Under the pieces are notes generated by a model. That model was not told the DNA's origin and did not search any database. It saw nothing but the letters and a program-made list of their open reading frames with translations. A stretch of 64,000 bases of DNA from contig CAJMSX010000008.1 of NCBI GenBank assembly GCA_905216195.1, positions 1-64,000 of the forward strand, read 5' to 3'. Origin of the DNA: an uncultured bacterium (GTDB lineage: Bacteria; Bacteroidota; Bacteroidia; Bacteroidales; Marinifilaceae). The number at the start of each line of letters is the position of its first letter. Within the stretch, counting starts at the first letter, position 1. This document shows, piece by piece, positions 15,936-24,337 of this stretch. Made by a program: the position numbers and the translations under genes.

Positions 15936-15965
15936 AACTTTTCTTTTTTACAGGAACCAGCCCGT

Positions 15966-18644
15966 TTATTTTACTCTGAACTTTACCGACAACATTACAC
16001 TGGCCGGCCGTATGTCATAGCTATACTGATATTTATTTATACTATTGTAATAAGAAGACACAAAGCGATCCGTATTAAATACATTCTGACACATCAGCGA
16101 AATGTGCACATTTTTTACTTTGTAATTTAAACCGATATCTCCGAAGGAGATGTTTTTCCGGCCGATGGCCGCACTGTTATAATAAGTCTCGAAACCCAGA
16201 TTCACATTCAATTCCGGAAACAAACTAAAATCCAGAACGACGGTATTCACCAGTGAGTTGATGGGCTTAAACGTTTCGCCTCCGGATATTTTACTATAGT
16301 TGCGCCCCCAATTGCAACCGTATTTGAAACTGAAAAAAGAAAAAGGTTTCATGTGAAAGTCGGCATTCAGTACCAATAACTCATTGTCAAAATCTGCCAG
16401 CACATTCTGTCTCAATAATTGAGAAGAAAAAGAATGATAAGAAATTTCAAAACCAATTAACGTTTTAGCAAAATCAAACCCTTTACTGAGATGAAGTTTA
16501 GCATTTTTCCCCTTATTCGTATTTTGCATCGGTATCCTCGACGTAATAGACAGGATATCTTCAAAATACTGATCGGTAATCGTATTGTTTTTACTTTCGA
16601 AATAGGAAAAAACAAGGTTTCCGAACAGCATGCCGACCAGGTTTTTATATTCTAAAGACGCTACGGCATAATTTTGCCGGGTTTTCGGCAAAAGTCCGTC
16701 GTACCTCTGAATCGTTCGGTAATCCTGTAAAATATATCCTGTATAAACCGATTTTACGTTTGCCGTCGAATTGTTCAACTGGTAACTGGCACCGAAATTC
16801 AAAGAAGGGGAAATCTTATAGTTCAAGTTGACAGCCGGTTCAAACCAAAATAACTGATGGCCGTTCCGGTGATCCGTCTGACGATTATCGATAAAGATCC
16901 CGTTATAACTCAACGGGAGCTCCGCTCCTATACTTAAACGGCCGTAATCGTATCTTAAACCGATTCCCGCCCAGAGGGTATACTTATGCCAATGCAAATG
17001 ATTCTCCATTTCTCCTTTATCAACTGCCGTAGAAAAATGATCGTTATCAAAAACGGAAATTCCGGATTCCAAAGAACTGTACTCCACATTTAATTTCATT
17101 TTGGGATCGACCTTTATGCCGGCCACAGAAAAAAGGGTAAGGAAAGAAAAATCCGCCCTGGCAAAAGCTGAAGTCATCGTTACGTTCTGCCTCACCGCTT
17201 GATATTCTTTGCCCTCATTCAATAAATCGGGATAAATCCCATCGTAAATCATCAAATTTTGAGGCGTTCTCTTAAATCCCATCGACATTCGGGCATCATA
17301 TCCTCTTTCCTCCTTCGTTTTTACCAAACGGAAAACGTCGGAAATCTCTATAGAAGGTACCTTCACCCGTTGCACAACCGGCTCTCCGTTATTTATATTC
17401 CCCAAATGAGTCACCCATTCTTTGTGGAGATGAAAACCGTTGCTCATGTATTCGTGAAGTTTATTTTTTTCAAAACGGATATCCGTTTCCAGACGATTTA
17501 TATTCTGAGCGGAACTGATATTTTCATCTATTACGGTTGACGGTTGATCGGAGAAGAAATAAACGGAACGGGACCGGCTCTTTCGGTTGATATGATCATT
17601 CAAATAGATGAGATTCGTCGTCCAGTCATTTCCTTTTTTACTTCTTATCAGATTATTGAAAGCAATGGCATGTGCATTATTAAACAAATACCTGTTCTGT
17701 TTGATGGAAGGGGGAGCAGGCATTGTTACGCGAAGCATTTCATCGGAATCGAAATAGACGTCAGTGGAATGAGATTCCAATTCCTGATAAACATCGTAAC
17801 CGGAATTGTTTCCTTTGTAGATAGACATCTGCTGCATTTTACGGGTGAAAAGCATTCCCAAAAGAGTATTGTTCCACAATACCGGTTGTTTTTTCAGATC
17901 GGGAGCGGTCCCCAATCCCAAACGCGCCGTAATGACGAATACGCCTTTTACCCCCTCTTTCAATTTCAGATTGACCGCCGCTCGCTCCGACGGAGAAATG
18001 TTTCCCAAGGCTTTGATGGGTTGGTGATTTTCATAGATTTGAACCGTGGAAATATCTTTTGCCGATATATTCCTCGTCGCCAAGCTATACCGTCCTTGCA
18101 ACAAATCCATGTTTTCGATGTAAAACTTATTGATCGTTTTCCCTTGATACTTTATTTCTCCTTCCGCCGAAACCGTTATTCCCGGCAGTTTTTTCAATAC
18201 GTCTTCAATCACATCGTCGTTTTTATCGGAAAAAGCACCTACCGAGTAATTGACCGTATCCTGGTTCCCGTAGATTTTCGGTGCCCGCACGATCACATCT
18301 TTTATTTTTACCGCTTCCTCCTTCACCGTAAAATCCACCCGCTGACTCTCGTTCGGGACCTTCTTTTCGTGCATGCCTATATTAAAACCCGATATCATCA
18401 CCAGTAAAGAATCCGTCTGTACGTTCAGCGTAAACGTATAACATCCTCTTGCATCACTAAAACCATAATCCAAAATAACCTGATCCGCTAAACGTTGAAC
18501 GGTCACGGAGATATTTTCTAAAGGCTTATTATGAAGGTTCTTAATGCATACCTCAATTACCTCCTGAGCAAAACTTCCGCTATATAAAAAGCCTGCCAGC
18601 AAAATTCCCAGCATATAACGGAGCTCTCCTTTAAACATTCTCAT
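15966..18644 (-). CDS. TonB-receptor-like outer-membrane beta-barrel protein
   Basis: The 892-residue product has a signal peptide ending near SGSFAQ, a carboxypeptidase-regulatory-like fold (about residues 28-110), and a plug-like region with DVLKKLPGITVSAEGEIKYQG (about 147-167) of the TonB-dependent receptor type. A long beta-barrel follows, ending SVMLSVKFRVK. It lies between the VKOR gene (9 nt) and the radical SAM gene (30 nt), so it is probably part of the peptide system. It could export the mature peptide, take up a ligand, or be the target of the product. This is inference from position. Confidence 0.75.
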   Translation of the reverse strand: MRMFKGELRYMLGILLAGFLYSGSFAQEVIEVCIKNLHNKPLENISVTVQRLADQVILDYGFSDARGCYTFTLNVQTDSLLVMISGFNIGMHEKKVPNESQRVDFTVKEEAVKIKDVIVRAPKIYGNQDTVNYSVGAFSDKNDDVIEDVLKKLPGITVSAEGEIKYQGKTINKFYIENMDLLQGRYSLATRNISAKDISTVQIYENHQPIKALGNISPSERAAVNLKLKEGVKGVFVITARLGLGTAPDLKKQPVLWNNTLLGMLFTRKMQQMSIYKGNNSGYDVYQELESHSTDVYFDSDEMLRVTMPAPPSIKQNRYLFNNAHAIAFNNLIRSKKGNDWTTNLIYLNDHINRKSRSRSVYFFSDQPSTVIDENISSAQNINRLETDIRFEKNKLHEYMSNGFHLHKEWVTHLGNINNGEPVVQRVKVPSIEISDVFRLVKTKEERGYDARMSMGFKRTPQNLMIYDGIYPDLLNEGKEYQAVRQNVTMTSAFARADFSFLTLFSVAGIKVDPKMKLNVEYSSLESGISVFDNDHFSTAVDKGEMENHLHWHKYTLWAGIGLRYDYGRLSIGAELPLSYNGIFIDNRQTDHRNGHQLFWFEPAVNLNYKISPSLNFGASYQLNNSTANVKSVYTGYILQDYRTIQRYDGLLPKTRQNYAVASLEYKNLVGMLFGNLVFSYFESKNNTITDQYFEDILSITSRIPMQNTNKGKNAKLHLSKGFDFAKTLIGFEISYHSFSSQLLRQNVLADFDNELLVLNADFHMKPFSFFSFKYGCNWGRNYSKISGGETFKPINSLVNTVVLDFSLFPELNVNLGFETYYNSAAIGRKNISFGDIGLNYKVKNVHISLMCQNVFNTDRFVSSYYNSINKYQYSYDIRPASVMLSVKFRVK

Positions 18645-18653
18645 TTTAAATTT

Positions 18654-20204
18654 TTATAAAAAATACTTTATATCTTCCAATACATAAAAATCAGGTAACC
18701 TGTACTGATCGAAATAAATTAAAGGCGTACCTTCTTTTTTAGCCTCCATACTCCAGAAATGCTGGGCCTTATAAATACGGCCTGTTCGTTCGTCCTCCGC
18801 TTCCACCGGATATTTTTCTTTTATTTTATCCCGGAGGATAAACCATTCCGAATAAATTTTTTCGGCTTTTTCGCTTCCATATTTTAAAAAAATCGCTATC
18901 AGATACCGGATGGTAGGCTCCAAAGCCTCATCGCCTGCAAACAGCAACTCTACCCGGACCCTATCCCGGTACTTCCCCAATAGTCTCTCCAGAGTTTCGA
19001 ACATCGCAGCACAATGCCAGCAATAAGGGTCGCTGATTATCGAAACAGTGGCCGTAGCGGAAGGATTTCCTAAAACCAGGGTCCGGGCCTCTGCCTCCGC
19101 ATCAAAATATTTTTCCCGGTACAATAAAACCTGAAAAACGGATTCATCGGACTTTATTTCCGTTAACCGCCTCTCCAAAAACAGGCTCTGCCGGGCTTTC
19201 CCGCACAAGGGTAGCAGCCACCACATACCTACCGTAACTACCATACACACCAATCCGAAAGAAACGATTTCACTCCAGGACACAGAAAATAGCGAAGAAT
19301 GTCCGGAAATGAAAACGAAAAACAGCAGCCAAAACAGAAGTTGCACCGCCAGACAGAAAGGACACCATTTTTCAGCTACCTTCCACTGATACGCCACACT
19401 CCATACGGTATAGGGAAGCGATAAAAGATTAAGTAAAAAAAGAATTCCTAAATGGCCGGGAAATAAAACCAGAAACAAAAAACAGGCGGTGAAATACCCC
19501 AATCCGATTTCACTCCATTTCAGAATACCCCAGAATTGAGCCGCTTTGCTTTGCAATACGGTCGCACAACTTCTTTTTTTAGGAGATTCGCAGAGTCTCC
19601 GGATCAGGGGATTGTTCATATCCAAGCCTTCCCTCACCAAAATCAAAGAAGCTATAATTCCCAGGAAATAGAGAATCAAAAGAAGGATAACCTGGCCCGA
19701 CAAAGGCTGGCCGCTTGTATGCAACAGAAAACAAAAGACGACTAAAACGGCTATTCCGCCAAACGGGACCTTCCCCGCATTCGCCAGACCGAGTACGTAA
19801 TGTTTTAAAAAATCATCCTCTTCACTTTCCTCTCTCACTTCCGGCAACAGAATACTACCGCACCACAATTTTTTGAAGTCAGCCAAGGGCAACGTAGCGG
19901 ACTCATTACTTTCATCCATACATCTACATCCCTGCTCTGTCATTTCCTCCACTACAACAAACCGTTTTCCGATAAGAGTAATAAAAGGTTCATTCAAGCG
20001 GAAAAGTTCTTCCACCTCCATTTTTATACCCAGAGACCGGATGTGGTAATCCAATAAAATATCCTGTATTCCGGCAAATGTCCGGGCAAAAGGATGTTTA
20101 AAAATTTTCTCTCTCAAAAATGAAGGGGTATATCTTATGCCCACATATTTCAGATAGATTTCGACAATATGTTTTCGCGCCTTTAATTTCATGATATGAT
20201 CCAT
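18654..20204 (-). CDS. VKOR-thioredoxin membrane protein with degenerate C39-like N-terminus
   Basis: The 516-residue product joins three parts. Residues about 15-115 resemble a C39 peptidase fold (PFITLIGKRFVVVEEM corresponds to the usual HFVVV strand), but the catalytic Cys is absent and Arg replaces the His. Residues about 135-335 form a vitamin K epoxide reductase-like membrane domain with C205/C213 and CPFC (281-284). The C-terminus is thioredoxin-like, with CWHC at 395-398. The likely role is making or reshuffling disulfides in the periplasm, possibly on the five-cysteine peptides encoded downstream. The C39-like part may still recognise the GG leader. It is the first gene of the cluster. 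Confidence 0.75.
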   Translation of the reverse strand: MDHIMKLKARKHIVEIYLKYVGIRYTPSFLREKIFKHPFARTFAGIQDILLDYHIRSLGIKMEVEELFRLNEPFITLIGKRFVVVEEMTEQGCRCMDESNESATLPLADFKKLWCGSILLPEVREESEEDDFLKHYVLGLANAGKVPFGGIAVLVVFCFLLHTSGQPLSGQVILLLILYFLGIIASLILVREGLDMNNPLIRRLCESPKKRSCATVLQSKAAQFWGILKWSEIGLGYFTACFLFLVLFPGHLGILFLLNLLSLPYTVWSVAYQWKVAEKWCPFCLAVQLLFWLLFFVFISGHSSLFSVSWSEIVSFGLVCMVVTVGMWWLLPLCGKARQSLFLERRLTEIKSDESVFQVLLYREKYFDAEAEARTLVLGNPSATATVSIISDPYCWHCAAMFETLERLLGKYRDRVRVELLFAGDEALEPTIRYLIAIFLKYGSEKAEKIYSEWFILRDKIKEKYPVEAEDERTGRIYKAQHFWSMEAKKEGTPLIYFDQYRLPDFYVLEDIKYFL

Positions 20205-20311
20205 CTTGTTTGAAACAAATACCCTTTCACTTTACCGAAGGGGAATTTCGGGTGATCATTCCTATTTTTAATTGCACTATTGGTTACTACTCCCTACATA
20301 AAATTGAGGGT

Positions 20312-20325
20312 AATGTAATTACATT
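20312..20325. promoter_or_regulatory. 14-bp perfect palindrome, possible operator
   Basis: AATGTAATTACATT reads the same on both strands and lies about 110 nt upstream of the peptide-cluster start. A dimeric regulator could bind it. In such an AT-rich spacer a chance palindrome cannot be excluded. Confidence 0.3.
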
Positions 20326-20572
20326 TTTTACAAAATGCAAGACAAATAAACAATTATTTATTAACATTATTTTATGTCACTTATTCCAGCCTCATTTATT
20401 TACCATTACACCATGAAAAGACTTCCACAGATCGCTGTTTCCCTACTTATCTTTCTCTTCCTTTAACCGTTCTCTTTTATTTAGTGAAAAACATGGACCG
20501 CCTCTCCTTTTAAAATTTTTGAAGAAGGAAGAAATTGATCGCGGTTAATGTCCCTTTGTCAGGGAAAACTGC

Positions 20573-20580
20573 TATTTTTG
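20573..20580 (+). promoter_or_regulatory. -7 promoter element of the sigma-54 activator gene
   Basis: TATTTTTG matches TAnnTTTG and ends 25 nt before the ATG at 20606. No TTTG stands at the ideal 19-21 nt upstream; the nearest (20555-20558) is 14 nt away. Confidence 0.45.
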
Positions 20581-20605
20581 CAGTATTCGGAAATTTTATA
20601 CGTGT

Positions 20606-21841
20606 ATGGAAAATTTACAGGCAATCAAACAACGTTTCGAAATTATCGGAAACAATGAAGGTTTAAACCGGGCTATCGATATTGCGCGACAAGTGGCTCC
20701 TACCGATTTATCCGTTCTGATTACAGGGGAAAGCGGGGTCGGGAAAGAAATATTCCCCCGGATTATTCACAGTTTCAGTGCGCGGAAACACGCTCCTTAT
20801 ATTGCGGTCAATTGCGGAGCTATTCCCGAAGGCACTATCGATTCCGAATTATTCGGACATGAAAAAGGCGCCTTTACGGGAGCTCTCTCCGACCGGAAGG
20901 GATATTTTGAAGTGACGGACGGAGGTACGATTTTTCTGGACGAAGTGGGGGAATTGCCTTTATCGACCCAAGCACGGCTGCTGCGTATTCTGGAAACGGG
21001 AGAATTCATCCGGGTCGGTTCCTCTAAAGTACAAAAAACCAACGTCCGGGTAATTGCAGCAACGAATTTGAATATTCCCGATGCCGTAAAAAACGGAAAA
21101 TTCCGGGAAGATCTCTTCTATCGCCTTAACGCTATACCGATTTATATACCTCCTTTACGGGAAAGAAAAGAGGATATTCCTTTACTGTTCCGCAAATTCG
21201 CCGCGGATTTTGCAGAAAAATACCGCATGCCGGCTGTCCGGCTGACCGAAGATGCTGTGCAGATTCTGGAGAATTTCCGTTTTCCCGGCAACATCCGCCA
21301 GCTAAAAAATATTACAGAACAAATTTCCATCATAGAACAGGAACGGCTGGTCGACGGACCTACCCTCAAAAAATACCTCCCGCCCGAACACAACGCTCTC
21401 CCTGTTCTGACTGCAAATCCGGAGAAAAACGAAGGCGGATTCGCCTCGGAAAGGGAAATCCTGTACAAAATATTGTTTGACATGAAAAAAGATATGCACG
21501 ACCTGAAACAACTGGTTTACGGCATGATGCAAAAAGAGGAAAGCGTTCCCCCTTCCGAACCGACCACCTCCCTGGTTTTAAGAGACCCGTATACGGCTCC
21601 GGAACCCGATTTCTTCAAACCTGCTCCTGTCACCAATCTCCGTCCCCGGGACGAAGAGCAAATTCAGGACACCGAAGCAGTGGTAGAAGAATCTTTTTCC
21701 ATAGAGGAAAAAGAAAAAGAACTGATTGTAAAAGCACTCGAAAAAAATCATGGCAAACGGAAACTGGCAGCAAAGGATCTGGGAATCTCGGAAAGAACGT
21801 TATACCGCAAGTTAAAAGAATATCATCTGGCGGATAATTAA
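20606..21841 (+). CDS. sigma-54-dependent transcriptional activator without receiver domain
   Basis: The 411-residue product starts directly with the AAA+ domain. It shows Walker A GESGVGKE (41-48), GAFTGA (88-93), which contacts sigma-54, and Walker B FLDE (110-113). After a variable linker (about 265-365) comes a Fis-type helix-turn-helix ending in SERTLYRKLKEY. There is no N-terminal receiver or sensor domain, so activity must be controlled by amount, by a partner protein or by the linker. The downstream lptE-TPR-secG order is common in Bacteroidetes. Confidence 0.88.
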   Translation: MENLQAIKQRFEIIGNNEGLNRAIDIARQVAPTDLSVLITGESGVGKEIFPRIIHSFSARKHAPYIAVNCGAIPEGTIDSELFGHEKGAFTGALSDRKGYFEVTDGGTIFLDEVGELPLSTQARLLRILETGEFIRVGSSKVQKTNVRVIAATNLNIPDAVKNGKFREDLFYRLNAIPIYIPPLRERKEDIPLLFRKFAADFAEKYRMPAVRLTEDAVQILENFRFPGNIRQLKNITEQISIIEQERLVDGPTLKKYLPPEHNALPVLTANPEKNEGGFASEREILYKILFDMKKDMHDLKQLVYGMMQKEESVPPSEPTTSLVLRDPYTAPEPDFFKPAPVTNLRPRDEEQIQDTEAVVEESFSIEEKEKELIVKALEKNHGKRKLAAKDLGISERTLYRKLKEYHLADN

Positions 21842-21896
21842 CCCCGCCGAAACGGAAAGGTTTCGCTTTTTTATACGAAGTTAACAGGCAAACCGT

Positions 21897-21904
21897 TATC
21901 TTTG
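21897..21904 (+). promoter_or_regulatory. -7 promoter element before lptE
   Basis: TATCTTTG matches TAnnTTTG and ends 24 nt before the ATG at 21929. No clear -33 TTTG was seen. It suggests that lptE and the genes after it can be transcribed independently of the activator gene. Confidence 0.45.
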
Positions 21905-21928
21905 CCGAACAGAAATATTTAGATCAGA

Positions 21929-22447
21929 ATGGGAAAAACCAAAATTATTTTAACTGTACTGCTGGTGGCCCTAGGTTGCAATTCCTGCAAACTGGCCAGC
22001 ATAAAGTACTCCATGACCGGTGCTTCAATTTCTCCGGAGGTCAAAACATATTCCGTAGATTATTTCCCCAACAAAGCTTTGTTGGTGGTTCCTTACCTCA
22101 GTACACTCTTTACGGAGAAACTGAATACGTATATGAGAACCAAAACCAGCCTGAAAGAAGTGACCGATAACAACGGGGATATCCGGTTTGAAGGACAGAT
22201 CGTCGGGTATTATCAAAAACCCATCGATATCCAAAGGGACGAAGTCGCCACCTCGAATCGTCTGACCATCGAAATACAGGTAAAATATACAAATACGAAA
22301 GACGATAAAGAATTTAATACCCGCTTTTCCAATTATGCCGATTACAGCATCGATGCCGATTTTGACTCCATCGAAGAGGAATTGATTATTAAAATCCTGG
22401 ACAAAATTATAGATGACATCTATAATAAAGCCTTGGTTGACTGGTAA
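21929..22447 (+). CDS. lptE: LPS-assembly lipoprotein LptE family
   Basis: LptE plugs the LptD barrel that inserts lipopolysaccharide into the outer membrane. The 172-residue product has a signal peptide with Cys at 17 and 20 (LGCNSC). It continues with the SIKYSMTGASISPEVKTYSV block and the PFAM-like LptE body typical of Bacteroidetes. It is 26 nt upstream of the next gene. Assignment is by similarity to the Bacteroidetes LptE pattern and gene order, not by motif chemistry. Confidence 0.8.
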   Translation: MGKTKIILTVLLVALGCNSCKLASIKYSMTGASISPEVKTYSVDYFPNKALLVVPYLSTLFTEKLNTYMRTKTSLKEVTDNNGDIRFEGQIVGYYQKPIDIQRDEVATSNRLTIEIQVKYTNTKDDKEFNTRFSNYADYSIDADFDSIEEELIIKILDKIIDDIYNKALVDW

Positions 22448-22473
22448 AATACAGTTGGAAGAATACCCGCAGC

Positions 22474-23376
22474 ATGAAAACCGACCGACTCATAGACTAT
22501 ATACAACAACCACAGAAAATACAAGCCAGTGACCTGAAAGAGCTGGAAGCTCTCCTTCACTCTTACCCGTATTTTCAGGTGGCCCATGTTCTCTATTTGA
22601 AAGGTTTGCTGTTGCTCGCGGATCCTGCTTATAGAACACAACTCCAAATCCATACGGTTCATATATCGGATCACAAACAACTGTATAAATATTTAAACAC
22701 ACCGGCGGTCTCCTTTTCCTCTGCTGACAGCCTGTTGCAGGAAGAATGCGTATTCGATCTTCATTTGGAATCCGAAACCGAATTTTCTCCTGCGTATACG
22801 GTCCCCCATCCGGACAGGGCGGGAGCCGGACCGCTTTCCACAGCAGAAATTGCCGGCTCTGATCATTCCCTTAACCCACCGGAAAAAACTTCCGGGCCAG
22901 CACCTCATTCCCCGACATTAGAAGCGGGACCTAAAATCCAAAAAACGGAAAGTCTCCGGGAATTTCCCGACATCAGCGGAAATTATCGTTTAGAAGATCT
23001 TTTCCCCGAAGAAAATACCGAATTATCTCTGGAGGAGTTAGCCGGACAAATCAAGAAAAAAAAGACCTCCGAAGAATTTTCCGGAGGGGAAACTTCCAAC
23101 AGAAAACAAGAGTTGATCGAAAAATTCATTCAGGAAGAACCTTCACTCTCCAAGATAAGCCCGGAGACGGCCGAGGAACGGGATTTATCAGAAGAAAGCA
23201 GCACCGAAAAAGAGGATTTATTCTCCGAAACTTTAGCTAAAATATACATCAAACAAAAGCTATACGAAAAAGCCATAGCAACTTATATAAAATTAAGCTT
23301 GAAATATCCGGAAAAAAGTGTTTACTTTGCAAACCGAATCGAGAAAATAAAAGAAGAAATCAATAACAATAAATAA
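22474..23376 (+). CDS. conserved hypothetical protein with TPR-like C-terminus
   Basis: The 300-residue product has a conserved helical N-terminus (about residues 1-80), a long low-complexity acidic and Pro/Ser-rich middle, and a C-terminal TPR-like pair (ETLAKIYIKQKLYEKAIATY, about 251-270). There is no signal peptide. Such proteins regularly precede secG in Bacteroidetes; their function is not known to me. The stop is 2 nt before secG, suggesting coupled translation. Confidence 0.75.
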   Translation: MKTDRLIDYIQQPQKIQASDLKELEALLHSYPYFQVAHVLYLKGLLLLADPAYRTQLQIHTVHISDHKQLYKYLNTPAVSFSSADSLLQEECVFDLHLESETEFSPAYTVPHPDRAGAGPLSTAEIAGSDHSLNPPEKTSGPAPHSPTLEAGPKIQKTESLREFPDISGNYRLEDLFPEENTELSLEELAGQIKKKKTSEEFSGGETSNRKQELIEKFIQEEPSLSKISPETAEERDLSEESSTEKEDLFSETLAKIYIKQKLYEKAIATYIKLSLKYPEKSVYFANRIEKIKEEINNNK

Positions 23377-23378
23377 TT

Positions 23379-23735
23379 ATGTATACTGCAATCTCAGTTT
23401 TAATCGTGATAGTCTGCATTTTACTAATCCTGATTGTATTAGTACAGAATTCCAAAGGCGGTGGTTTAGCCTCTTCTTTCGCCTCTTCCAACCAAATTAT
23501 GGGAGTTAGAAAAACGACGGATTTCCTGGAAAAAGCTACCTGGACTCTAGCCGGAGCGATGCTGGTTCTTTGTGTTATTGCCGCATTAGCTATTCCGAGA
23601 GGAGAAATAGGAGGGAAATCAGCTATTCAGGATCAGGTGGAAAAAGCACCCTCCAATCAGGTCATTCCTTCTTTTACTACGGATCCCCAAAGTACTCCCG
23701 CAACGACGACGCCGGCTGAAGAGCCTCAACAATAA
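23379..23735 (+). CDS. secG: preprotein translocase subunit SecG
   Basis: SecG is the small accessory subunit of the SecYEG channel. The 118-residue product has two membrane segments (about 3-23 and 55-72) joined by the family loop QNSKGGGLASSF. A Pro/Thr/Glu-rich tail follows. A strong terminator lies just downstream. Confidence 0.92.
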   Translation: MYTAISVLIVIVCILLILIVLVQNSKGGGLASSFASSNQIMGVRKTTDFLEKATWTLAGAMLVLCVIAALAIPRGEIGGKSAIQDQVEKAPSNQVIPSFTTDPQSTPATTTPAEEPQQ

Positions 23736-23750
23736 ATGTCACCTTTCACT

Positions 23751-23789
23751 AAAAAAATGTCAGTATGTCAGACATACTGACATTTTTTT
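23751..23789 (+). terminator. terminator after secG
   Basis: A 19-bp perfect inverted repeat with one central base (ATGTCAGTATGTC and its complement, flanked by A7 and T7) lies 15 nt past the secG stop. Because both flanks are homopolymers it would work from either direction. Confidence 0.85.
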
Positions 23790-23899
23790 ATGGTTTCTGA
23801 CAGCCTCTCTTCCTTTTTCATACTTTTTCCATAGGCCTTTTTTAAAACTAATATACAATAACTTACGTTATAAGGTCTTCTAACGGTATTTTTTCGATT

Positions 23900-23907
23900 T
23901 ATTTTTG
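23900..23907 (+). promoter_or_regulatory. -7 promoter element of groES-groEL
   Basis: TATTTTTG matches TAnnTTTG. The leader to the groES ATG is about 100 nt. No CIRCE element (TTAGCACTC-N9-GAGTGCTAA) is present, so HrcA-type control is not supported here. Confidence 0.5.
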
Positions 23908-24011
23908 GCACGAAATATGTAAAAACGGAGGAGTGTAGAGCCCACTATAACAAAAATGGGAATAAAACGTAAAGGAAAAAATCAATTATAAACTTTAAAA
24001 AAAACAAAATC

Positions 24012-24281
24012 ATGGCACTAAAAACCGTACTTAACAAAGTAATTGTTGAGCCTGTGGAGGCAGAAACAAAAACTGCAAGTGGGATTATTATTCCGGATTC
24101 TGCAAAAGAAAAACCTCAGAAAGGAATAATTATTGCAACCGGTCAAGGCAAAAACGATGAACCGATGGAAGTAAAAGTCGGCGATACCGTATTGTTCGGT
24201 AAATATTCGGGAACCGAAGTGAATATCGACGACAAAAAGTATTTAGTGATGAATCAATCCGATATTTTAGTTGTTCTGTAA
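24012..24281 (+). CDS. groES: co-chaperonin GroES
   Basis: GroES caps the GroEL chamber. The 89-residue product has the mobile-loop region TKTASGIIIPDSAKEKPQKG (about residues 19-38) and the family end. Length is slightly shorter than the E. coli protein, as in many Bacteroidetes. groEL follows 56 nt later in the same unit. Confidence 0.97.
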   Translation: MALKTVLNKVIVEPVEAETKTASGIIIPDSAKEKPQKGIIIATGQGKNDEPMEVKVGDTVLFGKYSGTEVNIDDKKYLVMNQSDILVVL

Positions 24282-24337
24282 CACAGTAAAAATCAAATTA
24301 AAGATCAACGGTATCAACACATTAAAAAACAAAAATC

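Larger units (their letters stand above)
20205..20605. other. divergent intergenic region between peptide cluster and sigma-54 activator
   Basis: This 401-nt AT-rich spacer separates two divergent units. It holds the palindrome at 20312-20325 and a -7 word for the plus-strand gene at 20573-20580. On the minus strand no strict TAnnTTTG was found for the peptide cluster. No convincing gene was seen; short open frames here lack family features. Confidence 0.6.

Noticed and set aside
17544..18407. 287-codon plus-strand frame inside the outer-membrane barrel gene
   Set aside because: It is antisense to a well-supported receptor-like gene with signal peptide and plug region.
20210..20416. 68-codon plus-strand frame in the spacer after the VKOR gene
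   Set aside because: It is AT-rich, without family features or RBS, and crosses the palindromic region.
23900..23960. CIRCE-like element before groES
   Set aside because: GGCAC and GAGTG pieces are present, but the arms and the 9-nt spacing of CIRCE are not.
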